A stretch of DNA of 64,000 bases, from NCBI GenBank assembly GCA_036560145.1, contig DATBRV010000149.1, forward strand, positions 1-64,000, given 5' to 3'. Shown piece after piece: positions 8,415 to 15,744 of this stretch (position 1 is its first letter; each line of letters starts with the position of its first letter). The DNA is from DATBRV01 sp036560145 (lineage in GTDB: Bacteria; Myxococcota_A; UBA9160; SMWR01). The notes beneath the pieces are model-generated. The model searched no databases and was not told where the DNA came from. It worked only from the letters and a program-made list of their open reading frames with translations. Made by a program: the position numbers and the translations under genes.

Positions 8415-9632
8415 CTAGGCGAACCGCACGTCATCGTAGTCGAACCCGAGCTGCGAGTGGGGCGCGACCGCGCCCTGGAAGTCGAGCATGTCGCGCACCT
8501 TGGGCTTCGCTCCGGGCGCCGTGACGCAGGACGAGGCGGCGAGGTCTCCCCCGGGCGCCGTTGCCGGACGCTGCCCCCCCGTGATTCCGTTCCAGGGCCA
8601 CATCGTGTCCGGCAGGTTGTGCCCGATCCGGCTGGGACCGTTCGCGAACGACGCTGCGAGGGCGGGATCGAAGCGACCGAAGCGGCGTTGCCACTTCGCC
8701 CAGAGCCGATCGACGTTCGCATGCAGGAGGAAGAAGAGCGGATCCTTCGCGGCAGTGTCGATGCTCGAGATCGAACCACCAAAGCTCGTATGGGCGAATC
8801 CGTGCGGGTTCCCTTCCATGCGGAGGAACTGCGCGTACTGGTTGCCGAGCGCGAGCGTCTGGGCTTCGGTGATCACGTTGGCCGACGCGGTTCCGGTGAC
8901 GAAGAACGGGCGCCGGTTGATACCCGGCACGCCATCGGTCACCCAGAACTGGAGCGGGTTGGTCGAGGCGAAGTGGACCGTGCCGTTGCTGTCGGAGCGC
9001 CCGAGGAACGCTGGCGTGAAGAGCGCCGGGGCCGGGCGATCGAAGCGCCAGTACGGAAGCGCGACGCTGGAATCGATCGCCTGCAGCTCGCGCTCGAGAT
9101 CCAGCAGGTAGGCCCGGTGCCATGGAAGGAACCCCGGTGCACCGTGTGCTTCGGGCGAGGTCAGGTCCGTGTGCATGGCCCGGAAGGCGGCGAAGCCGCC
9201 TGCACCCCGATCGTTGAACTTGGCGAGGGCCGCAACGAAGCGATCGCGCTCGGGCGCGGTCAGCTTCGCGGCGTCCTTCCGGACGCGAACCATGAGCGGC
9301 ACCGAGCCCAGCACCTGGGTCCCCGCGCGCACTTCCACCGTCACGTCGCCGTCCATGACGCTCGCCCTGCCGAACACACCCGTCAAGAAGAAGGGAACGG
9401 GTGCGCCGGCGAGCGGAAGCGTGAGCGACAAGGACGTCTTGGCGGATGCGCTCGGCCCGTCCCGAAACCTCACCTGCCCGCCGGTCGCAGCCGGCTTCTG
9501 GCGCAGCGTCACCTGCACGGGTTGGCTGGCGCCCGTCGGGTCGGACAGCCGGACGCTGCACGGCGACGGCGCCCACGAGACGTAGCGCGCCTTCGGATCG
9601 GCGCTGTCGTTGATCCTCAGTTCGATCTGCAA
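8415..9632 (-). CDS. Tyrosinase-family copper oxidase
   Basis: The product has 405 residues. An N-terminal beta domain (1-120) precedes the tyrosinase core. CuA ligands are His154 (FRAMHTD), His163 (EAHGAPG) and His172 (FLPWHRAYLLDLE). CuB ligands are His277 and His281 (NPHGFAHTS) and His304 (DPLFFLLHANVDRLW). The family hydroxylates monophenols and oxidises o-diphenols to quinones at a dicopper centre. No ATG or GTG exists in this frame between the upstream stop and the domain, so I take the TTG at 9632, which has a good GAGGGA site 6 nt before it. There is no signal peptide. It is the first gene of a leftward operon with the HEAT and SCO-type genes; the latter could supply copper. Confidence 0.85.
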   Translation of the reverse strand: MQIELRINDSADPKARYVSWAPSPCSVRLSDPTGASQPVQVTLRQKPAATGGQVRFRDGPSASAKTSLSLTLPLAGAPVPFFLTGVFGRASVMDGDVTVEVRAGTQVLGSVPLMVRVRKDAAKLTAPERDRFVAALAKFNDRGAGGFAAFRAMHTDLTSPEAHGAPGFLPWHRAYLLDLERELQAIDSSVALPYWRFDRPAPALFTPAFLGRSDSNGTVHFASTNPLQFWVTDGVPGINRRPFFVTGTASANVITEAQTLALGNQYAQFLRMEGNPHGFAHTSFGGSISSIDTAAKDPLFFLLHANVDRLWAKWQRRFGRFDPALAASFANGPSRIGHNLPDTMWPWNGITGGQRPATAPGGDLAASSCVTAPGAKPKVRDMLDFQGAVAPHSQLGFDYDDVRFA

Positions 9633-9810
9633 GACGCATCCCTCGTTCGGCGAACTGCGACGGCAGGGGCGGATCGAAGGGGCTGGCTCCCGACATCGGG
9701 TAGCTGCCAGACATCACGAACCGTCATACCGAAGGGCTCCGCGTCGTAGGGGTTTCTACGGATGCGTCATCGTGTGTCGCCCGAACGCATCTCATGCCGC
9801 TCGAATCATA

Positions 9811-9840
9811 TTGACTCGTCGTTGTGTTCACAAGAATAAT
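9811..9840 (+). promoter_or_regulatory. Sigma70-like promoter before the pappalysin gene
   Basis: TTGACT (9811-9816, 5 of 6 to TTGACA) and AATAAT (9835-9840, 5 of 6 to TATAAT) are separated by 18 bp in an AT-rich pocket of otherwise GC-rich DNA. A strong AGGAGGA ribosome-binding site lies at 9873-9879, 3 nt before the ATG at 9883. This is one of the clearest promoters in the window. Confidence 0.6.
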
Positions 9841-9882
9841 CATCGAATCATCCGCCCCCAGACTCCATCCCCAGGAGGAACG

Positions 9883-10764
9883 ATGCCGCCGAAAAGCAAG
9901 ACGCCGAAGCGCCGCCAGTGCGGCACCATGATCGTCCACCAGCGACTGCTGGAGCGAGACTCCGGCTACCGCGCGCGGCTCATGTCGCTCGAGAACGCCA
10001 CCAACAGGCGCATGTCGGCCAAGCTGGCGCCGCCGAGGACGAGGACGATCCAGGTGGTCGTGCACGTCGTGTACAACAAGGCGGCCGAGAACATCGGCGC
10101 CGCCCAGATCGACAGCCAGATCCGCGCGCTCAACCGTGACTTCGCGGCTACGAACCCGGACAAGAGCAGCGTTCCCGCGGTGTGGAAGGGGCTCGTCGGC
10201 GACGCGCGGATCCAGTTCAAGCTGGCCGCGAGGGGAATCACCCGGACAAAGACCACTCGAACGAGCTTCTCCGACGACGACTCGGTGAAGTCGACTGCGA
10301 CCGGGGGGCAGAACCCCTGGAATACCAGGAAGTACCTGAACATCTGGGTGTGTACGCTCGCAGACAGCCTGCTCGGCTACGCCCAGTTTCCAAGCGGGCC
10401 TGCCGCCACTGACGGCGTCGTGATCCTGAATACCGCCTTCGGCTCGACCGGTACGGCGGCGGCGCCGTTCAACCTGGGCCGCACCGCCACCCACGAGGTC
10501 GGGCACTATTTCAACTTGCACCACATCTGGGGCGACGTCGGGATCTCGTGCGCCGACTCGGACTACGTGGCCGACACGCCGAACCAGGAAGGGCCGAATC
10601 AGGGCAAGCCGTCCTTCCCGACGGTCTCGTGCCAGAACGGACCGAATGGTGACATGTACATGAACTATATGGACTACGTGAACGACGACACGATGGTCAT
10701 GTTCACGGCCCAGCAGCGGATTCGGATGCAGGCCACCCTGGCCGGACCGCGCAGCGGGCTCTAG
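9883..10764 (+). CDS. Pappalysin-type (M43) zinc metalloprotease
   Basis: The product has 293 residues. HEVGHYFNLHHIWG (zinc site HExxHxxGxxH-like, His204/His208/His214) is followed by a Met-turn in MNYMDY near residue 260, the metzincin signature of the pappalysin family that includes ulilysin. Cysteines in the DVGISCADSDYVADTPNQ and TVSCQNGP segments match the family's disulfide and calcium region. Related enzymes are usually secreted, but here the N-terminus is basic (PPKSKTPKRRQ) with no signal peptide. I chose the ATG at 9883 because it has an AGGAGGA site and a promoter 43 bp upstream. Two further genes, a small protein and an M28 peptidase, follow closely in the same direction. Confidence 0.85.
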   Translation: MPPKSKTPKRRQCGTMIVHQRLLERDSGYRARLMSLENATNRRMSAKLAPPRTRTIQVVVHVVYNKAAENIGAAQIDSQIRALNRDFAATNPDKSSVPAVWKGLVGDARIQFKLAARGITRTKTTRTSFSDDDSVKSTATGGQNPWNTRKYLNIWVCTLADSLLGYAQFPSGPAATDGVVILNTAFGSTGTAAAPFNLGRTATHEVGHYFNLHHIWGDVGISCADSDYVADTPNQEGPNQGKPSFPTVSCQNGPNGDMYMNYMDYVNDDTMVMFTAQQRIRMQATLAGPRSGL

Positions 10765-10773
10765 CTTCGACGC

Positions 10774-11091
10774 GTGCCGGAAGTCGCTCGAGCCACCCTC
10801 GTCGGGAAGTGGACCCACTCCCACGAAGAGGACTCTCCCGACGAACGCGTCTACCGGAGATCGTCCTACGCCTTCCCGCGTTCGCGCGGGCGGGAATCGT
10901 TCGAGCTTCAAAAGGACGGGAAGCTGGTCGAGCGCGCGATCGGGCCGACGGACCGCATGGTCTCGAGCGAGGGCAGCTGGGAGCTGCGCGACGACGGCTG
11001 CCTCGTGCTGCGTGCGGGCACGGGCCGCGGGGAGCGCGAGCTCGCGGTGCTCTCCGCGGACGCCGATCGGCTCGTGGTGAAGCGGCGCTAG
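10774..11091 (+). CDS. Small beta-rich protein of unknown function
   Basis: This 105-residue protein starts at a GTG, 9 nt after the pappalysin stop. It begins LVGKWTHSHEED and alternates charged and hydrophobic residues (ESFELQKDGKLVERAI, SEGSWELRDDGCLVLRAG, RLVVKRR), which suggests an eight-strand lipocalin-like or lipocalin-related barrel of the kind that opens with a GxW motif. There is no signal peptide and no catalytic motif. TAGCTT lies 6 nt before the GTG and overlaps the upstream stop, so an internal leaderless transcript is possible. Its position between two peptidase genes suggests an accessory or inhibitor role, but that is only a guess. Confidence 0.6.
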   Translation: MPEVARATLVGKWTHSHEEDSPDERVYRRSSYAFPRSRGRESFELQKDGKLVERAIGPTDRMVSSEGSWELRDDGCLVLRAGTGRGERELAVLSADADRLVVKRR

Positions 11092-11101
11092 GGGACGGGC
11101 G

Positions 11102-12340
11102 GTGGATCTCCTGGTGATCCGCGCCACGGACGAAGGCGATACGGCGCGCGCGCGGGCGGCGGCGCCGCCCGGCGCCGTCTGGGCCCGTTTCGGGGACGAG
11201 CTCGTCCTCGCGGGTACGGGCGCCGCCTGGAAGCGGCACGCGGAGGCACTCCGGTCCAAGGCGCTCCGCTCGGATCGGCCGCGCGGCGTCACACCGGATC
11301 GGCTCCACTTCGTCGTGCAGACCGGCCGTCTCTTCCAACGGCATCACCCCGACGTCGCGGTCCTCCACGACCGCGGACGGTTTCTCCTCGTCGACCTCGA
11401 TCGGAGGCGTGCGAGTCGCCTCCGGCGCAGCCATCCCACCTGCTACGGGGTCTTCCCGCTCGGCGCAGGCGAGGTCGTCTTCGCGCGCGCGAGGCGGGCC
11501 GCGCGCGCTCAGGATCCGAAGGTACGGCGCCTCGTGGACGCCGTGACGAAACAGCGGATCTCGGCTGAGATGGCGGCGCTCGCGGGGATGCGGACCCGGC
11601 ACTCGACGAGCGCCGATTTCCGGCGGAGCCTGGCGCGTTCGGCGGAGATTCTCGGCGGCCTGGGCTACGAGATCCGACGACAGCGCGTCGGCGTCGCGTC
11701 GGAGTTCAGCGCCAACCTGATCGCCGAGCGAACCGGCGGCGGGCCGGCATCCCGCGGCCTCGTGATCATTGCCGCGCACCTCGACTCGGTGAATTGGGAG
11801 GATGGGCCCGGCGGGCAGGCGCCGGGTGCGGACGACAACGCGAGCGGAGGTGCGGGCGTGCTCGAGATCGCCCGGGTGTTTGCGAACGTCCCGTGCCGAC
11901 ACGACCTGCAGTTCATTCTTTTCGGCGGCGAGGAGCAGGGCCTCTTCGGCAGCAAGCACTATGTCGCGAAGCTCACGGCCCGGGATCGGGGCCGCATCCG
12001 CGCCGTGCTCAACATGGACATGATAGCCAGCACCAATGCGGGCGAGCGGACGGTGCTGCTGGAGGGCGCAGCGATCTCGACCTCGATGCTGGACGGTCTC
12101 GAAGCCGCCGCAGCGACGTACACCGGGCTCGCCGTAGAGCGCTCGCTGCACGCCTCGAATAGCGATCACGTCCCGTTCATCGATGCGGGCCTGCCAGCGG
12201 TGCTCACGATCGAGGGTGCAGACCAGACGAACGATCGCGTTCATTCCGCCCGCGACACCCTCGCGCACGTGGATCTGGAGCTGGCGGCGGAGATCCTGCG
12301 GATGAACGTGGCGTATCTGGCCGATGCCGCAGGGGCATGA
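11102..12340 (+). CDS. M28-family aminopeptidase
   Basis: The product has 412 residues from a GTG start, 10 nt after the small protein gene. Residues 1-150 are an N-terminal region without a clear match. The C-terminal 240 residues are an M28 peptidase: AHLDS (first zinc His and Asp context), GADDNASGGAG (bridging Asp), FGGEEQGLFGS (catalytic Glu and zinc Glu), NMDM (zinc Asp) and SDHVPF (last zinc His). Such di-zinc enzymes remove N-terminal residues from peptides and are usually exported. No signal peptide is visible here. As the third peptidase-type gene in 11 kb it strengthens the view of this region as a proteolysis island. Confidence 0.85.
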   Translation: MDLLVIRATDEGDTARARAAAPPGAVWARFGDELVLAGTGAAWKRHAEALRSKALRSDRPRGVTPDRLHFVVQTGRLFQRHHPDVAVLHDRGRFLLVDLDRRRASRLRRSHPTCYGVFPLGAGEVVFARARRAARAQDPKVRRLVDAVTKQRISAEMAALAGMRTRHSTSADFRRSLARSAEILGGLGYEIRRQRVGVASEFSANLIAERTGGGPASRGLVIIAAHLDSVNWEDGPGGQAPGADDNASGGAGVLEIARVFANVPCRHDLQFILFGGEEQGLFGSKHYVAKLTARDRGRIRAVLNMDMIASTNAGERTVLLEGAAISTSMLDGLEAAAATYTGLAVERSLHASNSDHVPFIDAGLPAVLTIEGADQTNDRVHSARDTLAHVDLELAAEILRMNVAYLADAAGA

Positions 12341-12360
12341 ACCCGGCGAGCGAGGTGAAA

Positions 12361-12500
12361 AACCAACCAGGATTGGTTCCCGCGGGCTGTCCCCGCCTCT
12401 TTCGTGACCCGCGTCACGGCCGGCCCTGCGCGACGGGACGAAGCTGCACGTGGGTCCGCCGGCGCCGTGCGTGGAGGGGAGAGACCCGTGGGTTTCGATA
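12361..12500 (+). repeat. Structured leader repeat, copy A
   Basis: This stretch matches 13653-13858 in order: GATTGGTT; a GCGGG...CCCGC hairpin; CTC; a GTGAC-N4-GTCAC hairpin; then GACGGG-CGAAGCTGC, a GG-TCCGC block and finally a start codon followed by GGTTTCGAT. The hairpin stems are conserved while the loops differ (CCGC here, CGGG in copy B), as expected of a selected structure rather than simple copying. Here it begins 20 nt after the M28 stop and leads into GTG (12488) and the remnant of a cytochrome gene. It may be an RNA leader, a protein-binding array or a duplicated gene 5' end. I do not recognise a known riboswitch class. Confidence 0.5.
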
Positions 12501-12744
12501 CGATCTCCTGCTGCCTCCGGCGCAGCGGCCGACGTCCTTCCACGTCGGGACCCGCGAGTTCGACCCGATCCACGTCGGCTACCTCACCGGAGACACGGTT
12601 CCCGACAACGCGTTCGAGTTCTCCACGGTCGACGCCGCGGGAGCGCCCATCGAGGGGAACTCGAACCTCGGCCACGACTACGGCAACGCGAGCTTCAGCG
12701 AGGCGGACCGCCTGGCGCTGGTCGAGTACATGAAGACGCTCTGA
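12499..12744 (+). pseudogene. C-terminal remnant of a di-heme cytochrome (RoxA/peroxidase-like)
   Basis: The reading frame YDLLLPPAQRPTSFHVG, then EFDPIHVGYLTGD, GNSNLGHDYGN and ADRLALVEYMKTL is characteristic of the last about 80 residues of large di-heme c-type cytochromes related to rubber oxygenase RoxA and cytochrome c peroxidases. Neither CXXCH heme site is present, and only about 80 of the several hundred family residues remain. Just upstream, GTG at 12488 would give VGFD in a frame offset by one nucleotide. A large deletion therefore seems to have joined a leader and first codons to the gene's tail with a small indel. It is a decayed fragment and not expected to be functional. Confidence 0.55.
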
Positions 12745-12803
12745 CGAGAAGGTTCACGCCGCGGGCGCGTTCTGGTCGAGAACCCGCCCGAGCTGCTCGC
12801 GCG

Positions 12804-13649
12804 TCAGGCGGGCTTCGTGGTGGCGATGAAATCGACGAGGACCTCGACGAAGCGCTCGGGGGCCTCGCAGTGCGGGTAGTGGCCCACTCCGTCGAAGATC
12901 TCGAGGCGGCTCCCGGGGATCGCCTGGTGTGCCGCGACGGCGTGACTCACCGGAATGAACGGGTCCTGTGCCCCCCACACGATCAGGGTCGGCAGGTGCG
13001 CTGCGCGGTAGAGCCGGCCGAGGGCGCTCACCGCCTGCCCCTTGAAGTCGATCACGTCGCGCAGGCTGCGAAAGAACGCGCGGCGGCTCTCGGTGTCCGC
13101 GAGCGACGCGAAGCTCCGCCAGACCTCCTGACTGGCAGGCGCGGGCCGCATGCCCGCGCGGCCAAGCCAGCTGGCGACCCGATTTCCCGCGACACGCACC
13201 CATGGCGCGCAGATGAGTGGGAAGACCGACTCGAACCCGGGCACGGTCAAGACCCGGAGGAAGAACGTGACCTCTCGGCCCAGTCCGCCGCTGTCGACCA
13301 GGACCAGCCGCTCGCAGCGCTCCGGGAACTGATAGGCAAACTGCATGGCCACGCCGCCCCCGAGCGACTGACCGACGATGGTGACGCGCTCGTGCCCGAG
13401 CGCGTCGAGCAGATCGCGAAGCATGTTGGCATGCGCGCCGAGCGAGTAGTCGCCGCGCGGTTTTTCTGACTCGCCCTGCCCGAGCAGATCGGGGGCCAGC
13501 ACCGTGAACCGCTCGGCCAGAGGCGGCATGACGCGCCGCCACGTTTCGGAGCTGCCGGCCATGCCATGCACGAGAAGCAGGACCGGCCCCTGGCCTGCGG
13601 TTCGATAGACGACCCGCTCGCCGTTGAGGGAGAGCGTGTGCGGTGTCAT
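12804..13649 (-). CDS. Alpha/beta-hydrolase
   Basis: The product has 281 residues. LLVHGMAGSSETW is the oxyanion-hole segment near the start, VGQSLGGGVAMQF carries the nucleophile Ser, LIVWGAQDPFIP carries the acid Asp, and GVGHYPHCEAPE carries the His. This is a full catalytic triad of the epoxide-hydrolase/esterase/haloperoxidase-like superfamily. I chose the ATG at 13649 (GGGAG about 4 nt upstream) rather than the very long in-frame extension, which would read through the leader repeat and antisense to the next gene. It diverges from the DHH/CPBP gene, with leader copy B between them. The substrate cannot be told from sequence. Confidence 0.8.
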   Translation of the reverse strand: MTPHTLSLNGERVVYRTAGQGPVLLLVHGMAGSSETWRRVMPPLAERFTVLAPDLLGQGESEKPRGDYSLGAHANMLRDLLDALGHERVTIVGQSLGGGVAMQFAYQFPERCERLVLVDSGGLGREVTFFLRVLTVPGFESVFPLICAPWVRVAGNRVASWLGRAGMRPAPASQEVWRSFASLADTESRRAFFRSLRDVIDFKGQAVSALGRLYRAAHLPTLIVWGAQDPFIPVSHAVAAHQAIPGSRLEIFDGVGHYPHCEAPERFVEVLVDFIATTKPA

Positions 13650-13652
13650 CCG

Positions 13653-13858
13653 CTCCCAACGGGATTGGTTCGGAAGGTCCGCCAAGCCGGGCATCATACG
13701 TCCGAATGGGGGCTTTTTCCGGCGACTTTCGCGGGGTGTCCCCGCCTCCTCGGTGACCGGGGTCACGGACGCTTCCGGGTGACGGGTCGAAGCTGCCTGG
13801 GGATCCGCGGGCGCTGCGGCCGCCGCGCGCGCGGATGGGAGGGGCGCATGGGTTTCGA
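13653..13858 (+). repeat. Structured leader repeat, copy B
   Basis: This is the homologue of copy A, with about 55 extra bases between GATTGGTT (13659-13666) and the first hairpin. GCGGGG-TGT-CCCCGC (13731-13745) is a perfect 6-bp hairpin, GTGAC-CGGG-GTCAC (13753-13766) is a second, and the shared GACGGGTCGAAGCTGC block follows. It ends at the ATG (13848) of the DHH/CPBP gene, whose first codons GGTTTCGAT are also conserved in copy A. The element therefore behaves as a 5' leader of rightward genes whose products begin M/V-G-F-D. Its role is unknown. Confidence 0.5.
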
Positions 13859-15644
13859 TTCGGTCGTGCGGGCGCGGCTTCGCGCTCCGAACGCGGAAGC
13901 TCGGGCGCCGTTCGCCGCGCAGGCGCCGCAGCCGCTCGCGCGCGCGGCGGTGCGCGCGCTGCACCCCGCGCAGCGCTACCAGATCCGCGAGGAGGCCGGC
14001 GCTCGCAGGCTCGTCTGTGTCGAAGCGCCTACCCTTTGTGTGCGCATCGAGCGCGGCCGCTGCGTGCGTGCGTCGGAGGCGCGCCACGCGCCGCCGGGCA
14101 CGATCTTCCTGGACGGCGCCGCGGAGTGCGAGCCCTTCGCGGACCCGGTGCGCGGCGTCTACAACCTCGATCATCACGAGGGCTGCGTGCGCAGCTTCAC
14201 GCTGTCGGCCTGCGAGCAGGCGATGGTGCTGCTGCTGCGCGGCCTCGATCTGCGCCAGCGCGAGTGGAACGTGCTCGCGAACGATGCCGATCTCGACGTC
14301 GTGCTCGCCATCTGGGTGCTGCTGAACCACCATCGGCTGGCGGCCGGCGACGGCGCGGCGCGCACCGAGATCCTGCCGCCCCTGCGCCTCGAGGGCGCCA
14401 TCGACGCCCACGGCCTGGCCTGCCAGGAGTTCTGCGCGCTGCCGCCGGGCCTGCTCGACGAAACCCGCCGCCGCATGGAGCGGCTGCGCGACTGCGAGCG
14501 CGGCCTGCGCGATGCCGGGCGCTGGCAGAAGGTCGACCTGCTGGAGTACACGCGAGAGCGTCTCCAGCAGATCGACGCGTTCGTCTACCCGCAGGACGCC
14601 TTCGACGACCTCGTCGAGATCGAAGAGCTCGGCCGCGTGCGGCTCGTGAACAGCTCGGTGGCGCTGGCGTGCCGCGCGCACGTCGGCATCTACGAGGTCG
14701 AGCGCCAGCTCGCGCGCTTCCACGGTCCGCGCCTCGGCCTGCTGGTGCTGCGCCAGCGCGAGGGCGTCTACACCCTGCGGCAGGCCGATCCCGCGCTGCC
14801 GGCGAGCCTCGATGCGCTCTACGCCCACCTGAACCGGATCGACCCCGGGGTGCGCGCCCGGCAGGCCGACCGACGTTGGGGCGGCTCGGGCGAAATCGGC
14901 GGATCGCCGCGCACCGGCGGCTCGAAGCTGACGTTCGATGCGATCCTTGCCGCGTGCCGTCATGTCTACGCCCGGCCGCCGCTCATGCACCGACTCGCCG
15001 AGGGCGCCCTGGCCTGCGCGATGGCGGTGGCGGTGCCTTTCGTGGCACTCGCTGCTGCGCACGCGCCCGGAGGGCCGGGCGCGGCCATGGGCGCCCTCGC
15101 GCTGGGCCTCGCATTCGCGTTCCTCGCCGCGTGCTGCTTCGGGCTGAGCGAGCGAAGCCTGCGCGGTCTGCACGGCTGGCGTCGCCCGATCGGCCTCGGC
15201 TGGCTCGGCGCGCTGCCCTTCGCGCTGGTCGGTGCATTGGCGGGCGGCGTGTGGGTCCCGCCCGCCGAGGCGGGGGCGCCGCTCTCCCACGTTGCGCTCG
15301 CGAGTCTGCTCTGCGCCGGTGGCGCCGAGCTGCTCTTCCGCGGCTTCCTGCACGGCCGCTTGACGGCCTGTGCCGCGCCCCGCGCACCGGGAAACGGCGT
15401 CTTTGCGGTCCCTGTCCTGCTCTCGGCGCTGCTCTATGCAGCGGTCGGCGGCGCGCTGGCGACCCTCGGCGCGCTCGCGCCGTCCCCGCTCGACGCGACG
15501 GGGCCCGTCCTCGCCGTCGGTGGCGCGCTGCTCTTCGGCCTCTCGGCCGGCGCGGCCCGCGAGCTCTCTGGCAGCGTCGTGGCACCGTTCGCGTTGCATG
15601 TGCTCGGCGCGGCGGCGCTGCTCGCGGCGGCGCTGCTCGCGTAG
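13848..15644 (+). CDS. DHH-like domain fused to a CPBP-type membrane domain
   Basis: The product has 598 residues. The N-terminal 370 include VYNLDHHEGCVRSF and NDADLDVVLAIWVLL, Asp/His clusters like those of DHH phosphoesterases, and later WGGSGEIGGSPRTGG, like a DHHA1 substrate loop. The C-terminal 220 residues form about six to eight membrane helices. AELLFRGFLHGRL (near 495) matches the EExxxR motif of CPBP/CAAX-protease-like membrane proteins, but one Glu is replaced, and the second motif (LLYAAVGG) lacks its His. The peptidase half may therefore be inactive or altered. The ATG has a GGGAGGGG site 4 nt upstream and follows leader repeat B. The substrate and biological role are unknown; the DHH similarity is by eye. 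Confidence 0.55.
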   Translation: MGFDSVVRARLRAPNAEARAPFAAQAPQPLARAAVRALHPAQRYQIREEAGARRLVCVEAPTLCVRIERGRCVRASEARHAPPGTIFLDGAAECEPFADPVRGVYNLDHHEGCVRSFTLSACEQAMVLLLRGLDLRQREWNVLANDADLDVVLAIWVLLNHHRLAAGDGAARTEILPPLRLEGAIDAHGLACQEFCALPPGLLDETRRRMERLRDCERGLRDAGRWQKVDLLEYTRERLQQIDAFVYPQDAFDDLVEIEELGRVRLVNSSVALACRAHVGIYEVERQLARFHGPRLGLLVLRQREGVYTLRQADPALPASLDALYAHLNRIDPGVRARQADRRWGGSGEIGGSPRTGGSKLTFDAILAACRHVYARPPLMHRLAEGALACAMAVAVPFVALAAAHAPGGPGAAMGALALGLAFAFLAACCFGLSERSLRGLHGWRRPIGLGWLGALPFALVGALAGGVWVPPAEAGAPLSHVALASLLCAGGAELLFRGFLHGRLTACAAPRAPGNGVFAVPVLLSALLYAAVGGALATLGALAPSPLDATGPVLAVGGALLFGLSAGAARELSGSVVAPFALHVLGAAALLAAALLA

Positions 15645-15712
15645 CATCTCGCCCGCGGCGACGTGGCTCCCTTCGCGTTGCATGCTCTCGATGGGGCGGC
15701 GCTTCGCGGCCC
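15573..15712 (+). repeat. Diverged 84-bp-offset tandem duplication at the 3' end of the CPBP gene
   Basis: The segment around TTCGCGTTGCATG at 15588-15600 recurs at 15672-15684, exactly 84 bp (28 codons) later, with matching flanks (GTGGC-CC before, GCTCG and GCGGCGCT after). The first copy encodes VAPFALHVLGAAAL inside the last membrane helix. The second lies beyond the stop at 15642-15644 and would read VAPFALHALDGAAL in the same frame. A duplication of the last helix was apparently cut off by a stop codon. Confidence 0.6.
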
Positions 15713-15744
15713 GCGCGGCCCGGCGAGGAGTCGAAGACGGTGGT

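Noticed and set aside
8431..9717. A 428-residue frame over the tyrosinase
   Set aside because: It is a shadow in another frame; the tyrosinase frame carries all six copper ligands.
9724..11292. A long leftward frame over the pappalysin gene
   Set aside because: It is antisense to a gene with full metzincin motifs, a promoter and a ribosome-binding site.
13728..13815. Leader repeat as a c-di-GMP or SAM riboswitch
   Set aside because: The conserved bases do not match the GEMM, SAM or cobalamin motifs I know, so I do not assign a ligand.
12754..15683. A 959-residue leftward open frame
   Set aside because: It contains the real alpha/beta-hydrolase at its end, but its first two-thirds is antisense to the DHH/CPBP gene and low in complexity. 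It exists because GC-rich DNA lacks stops.
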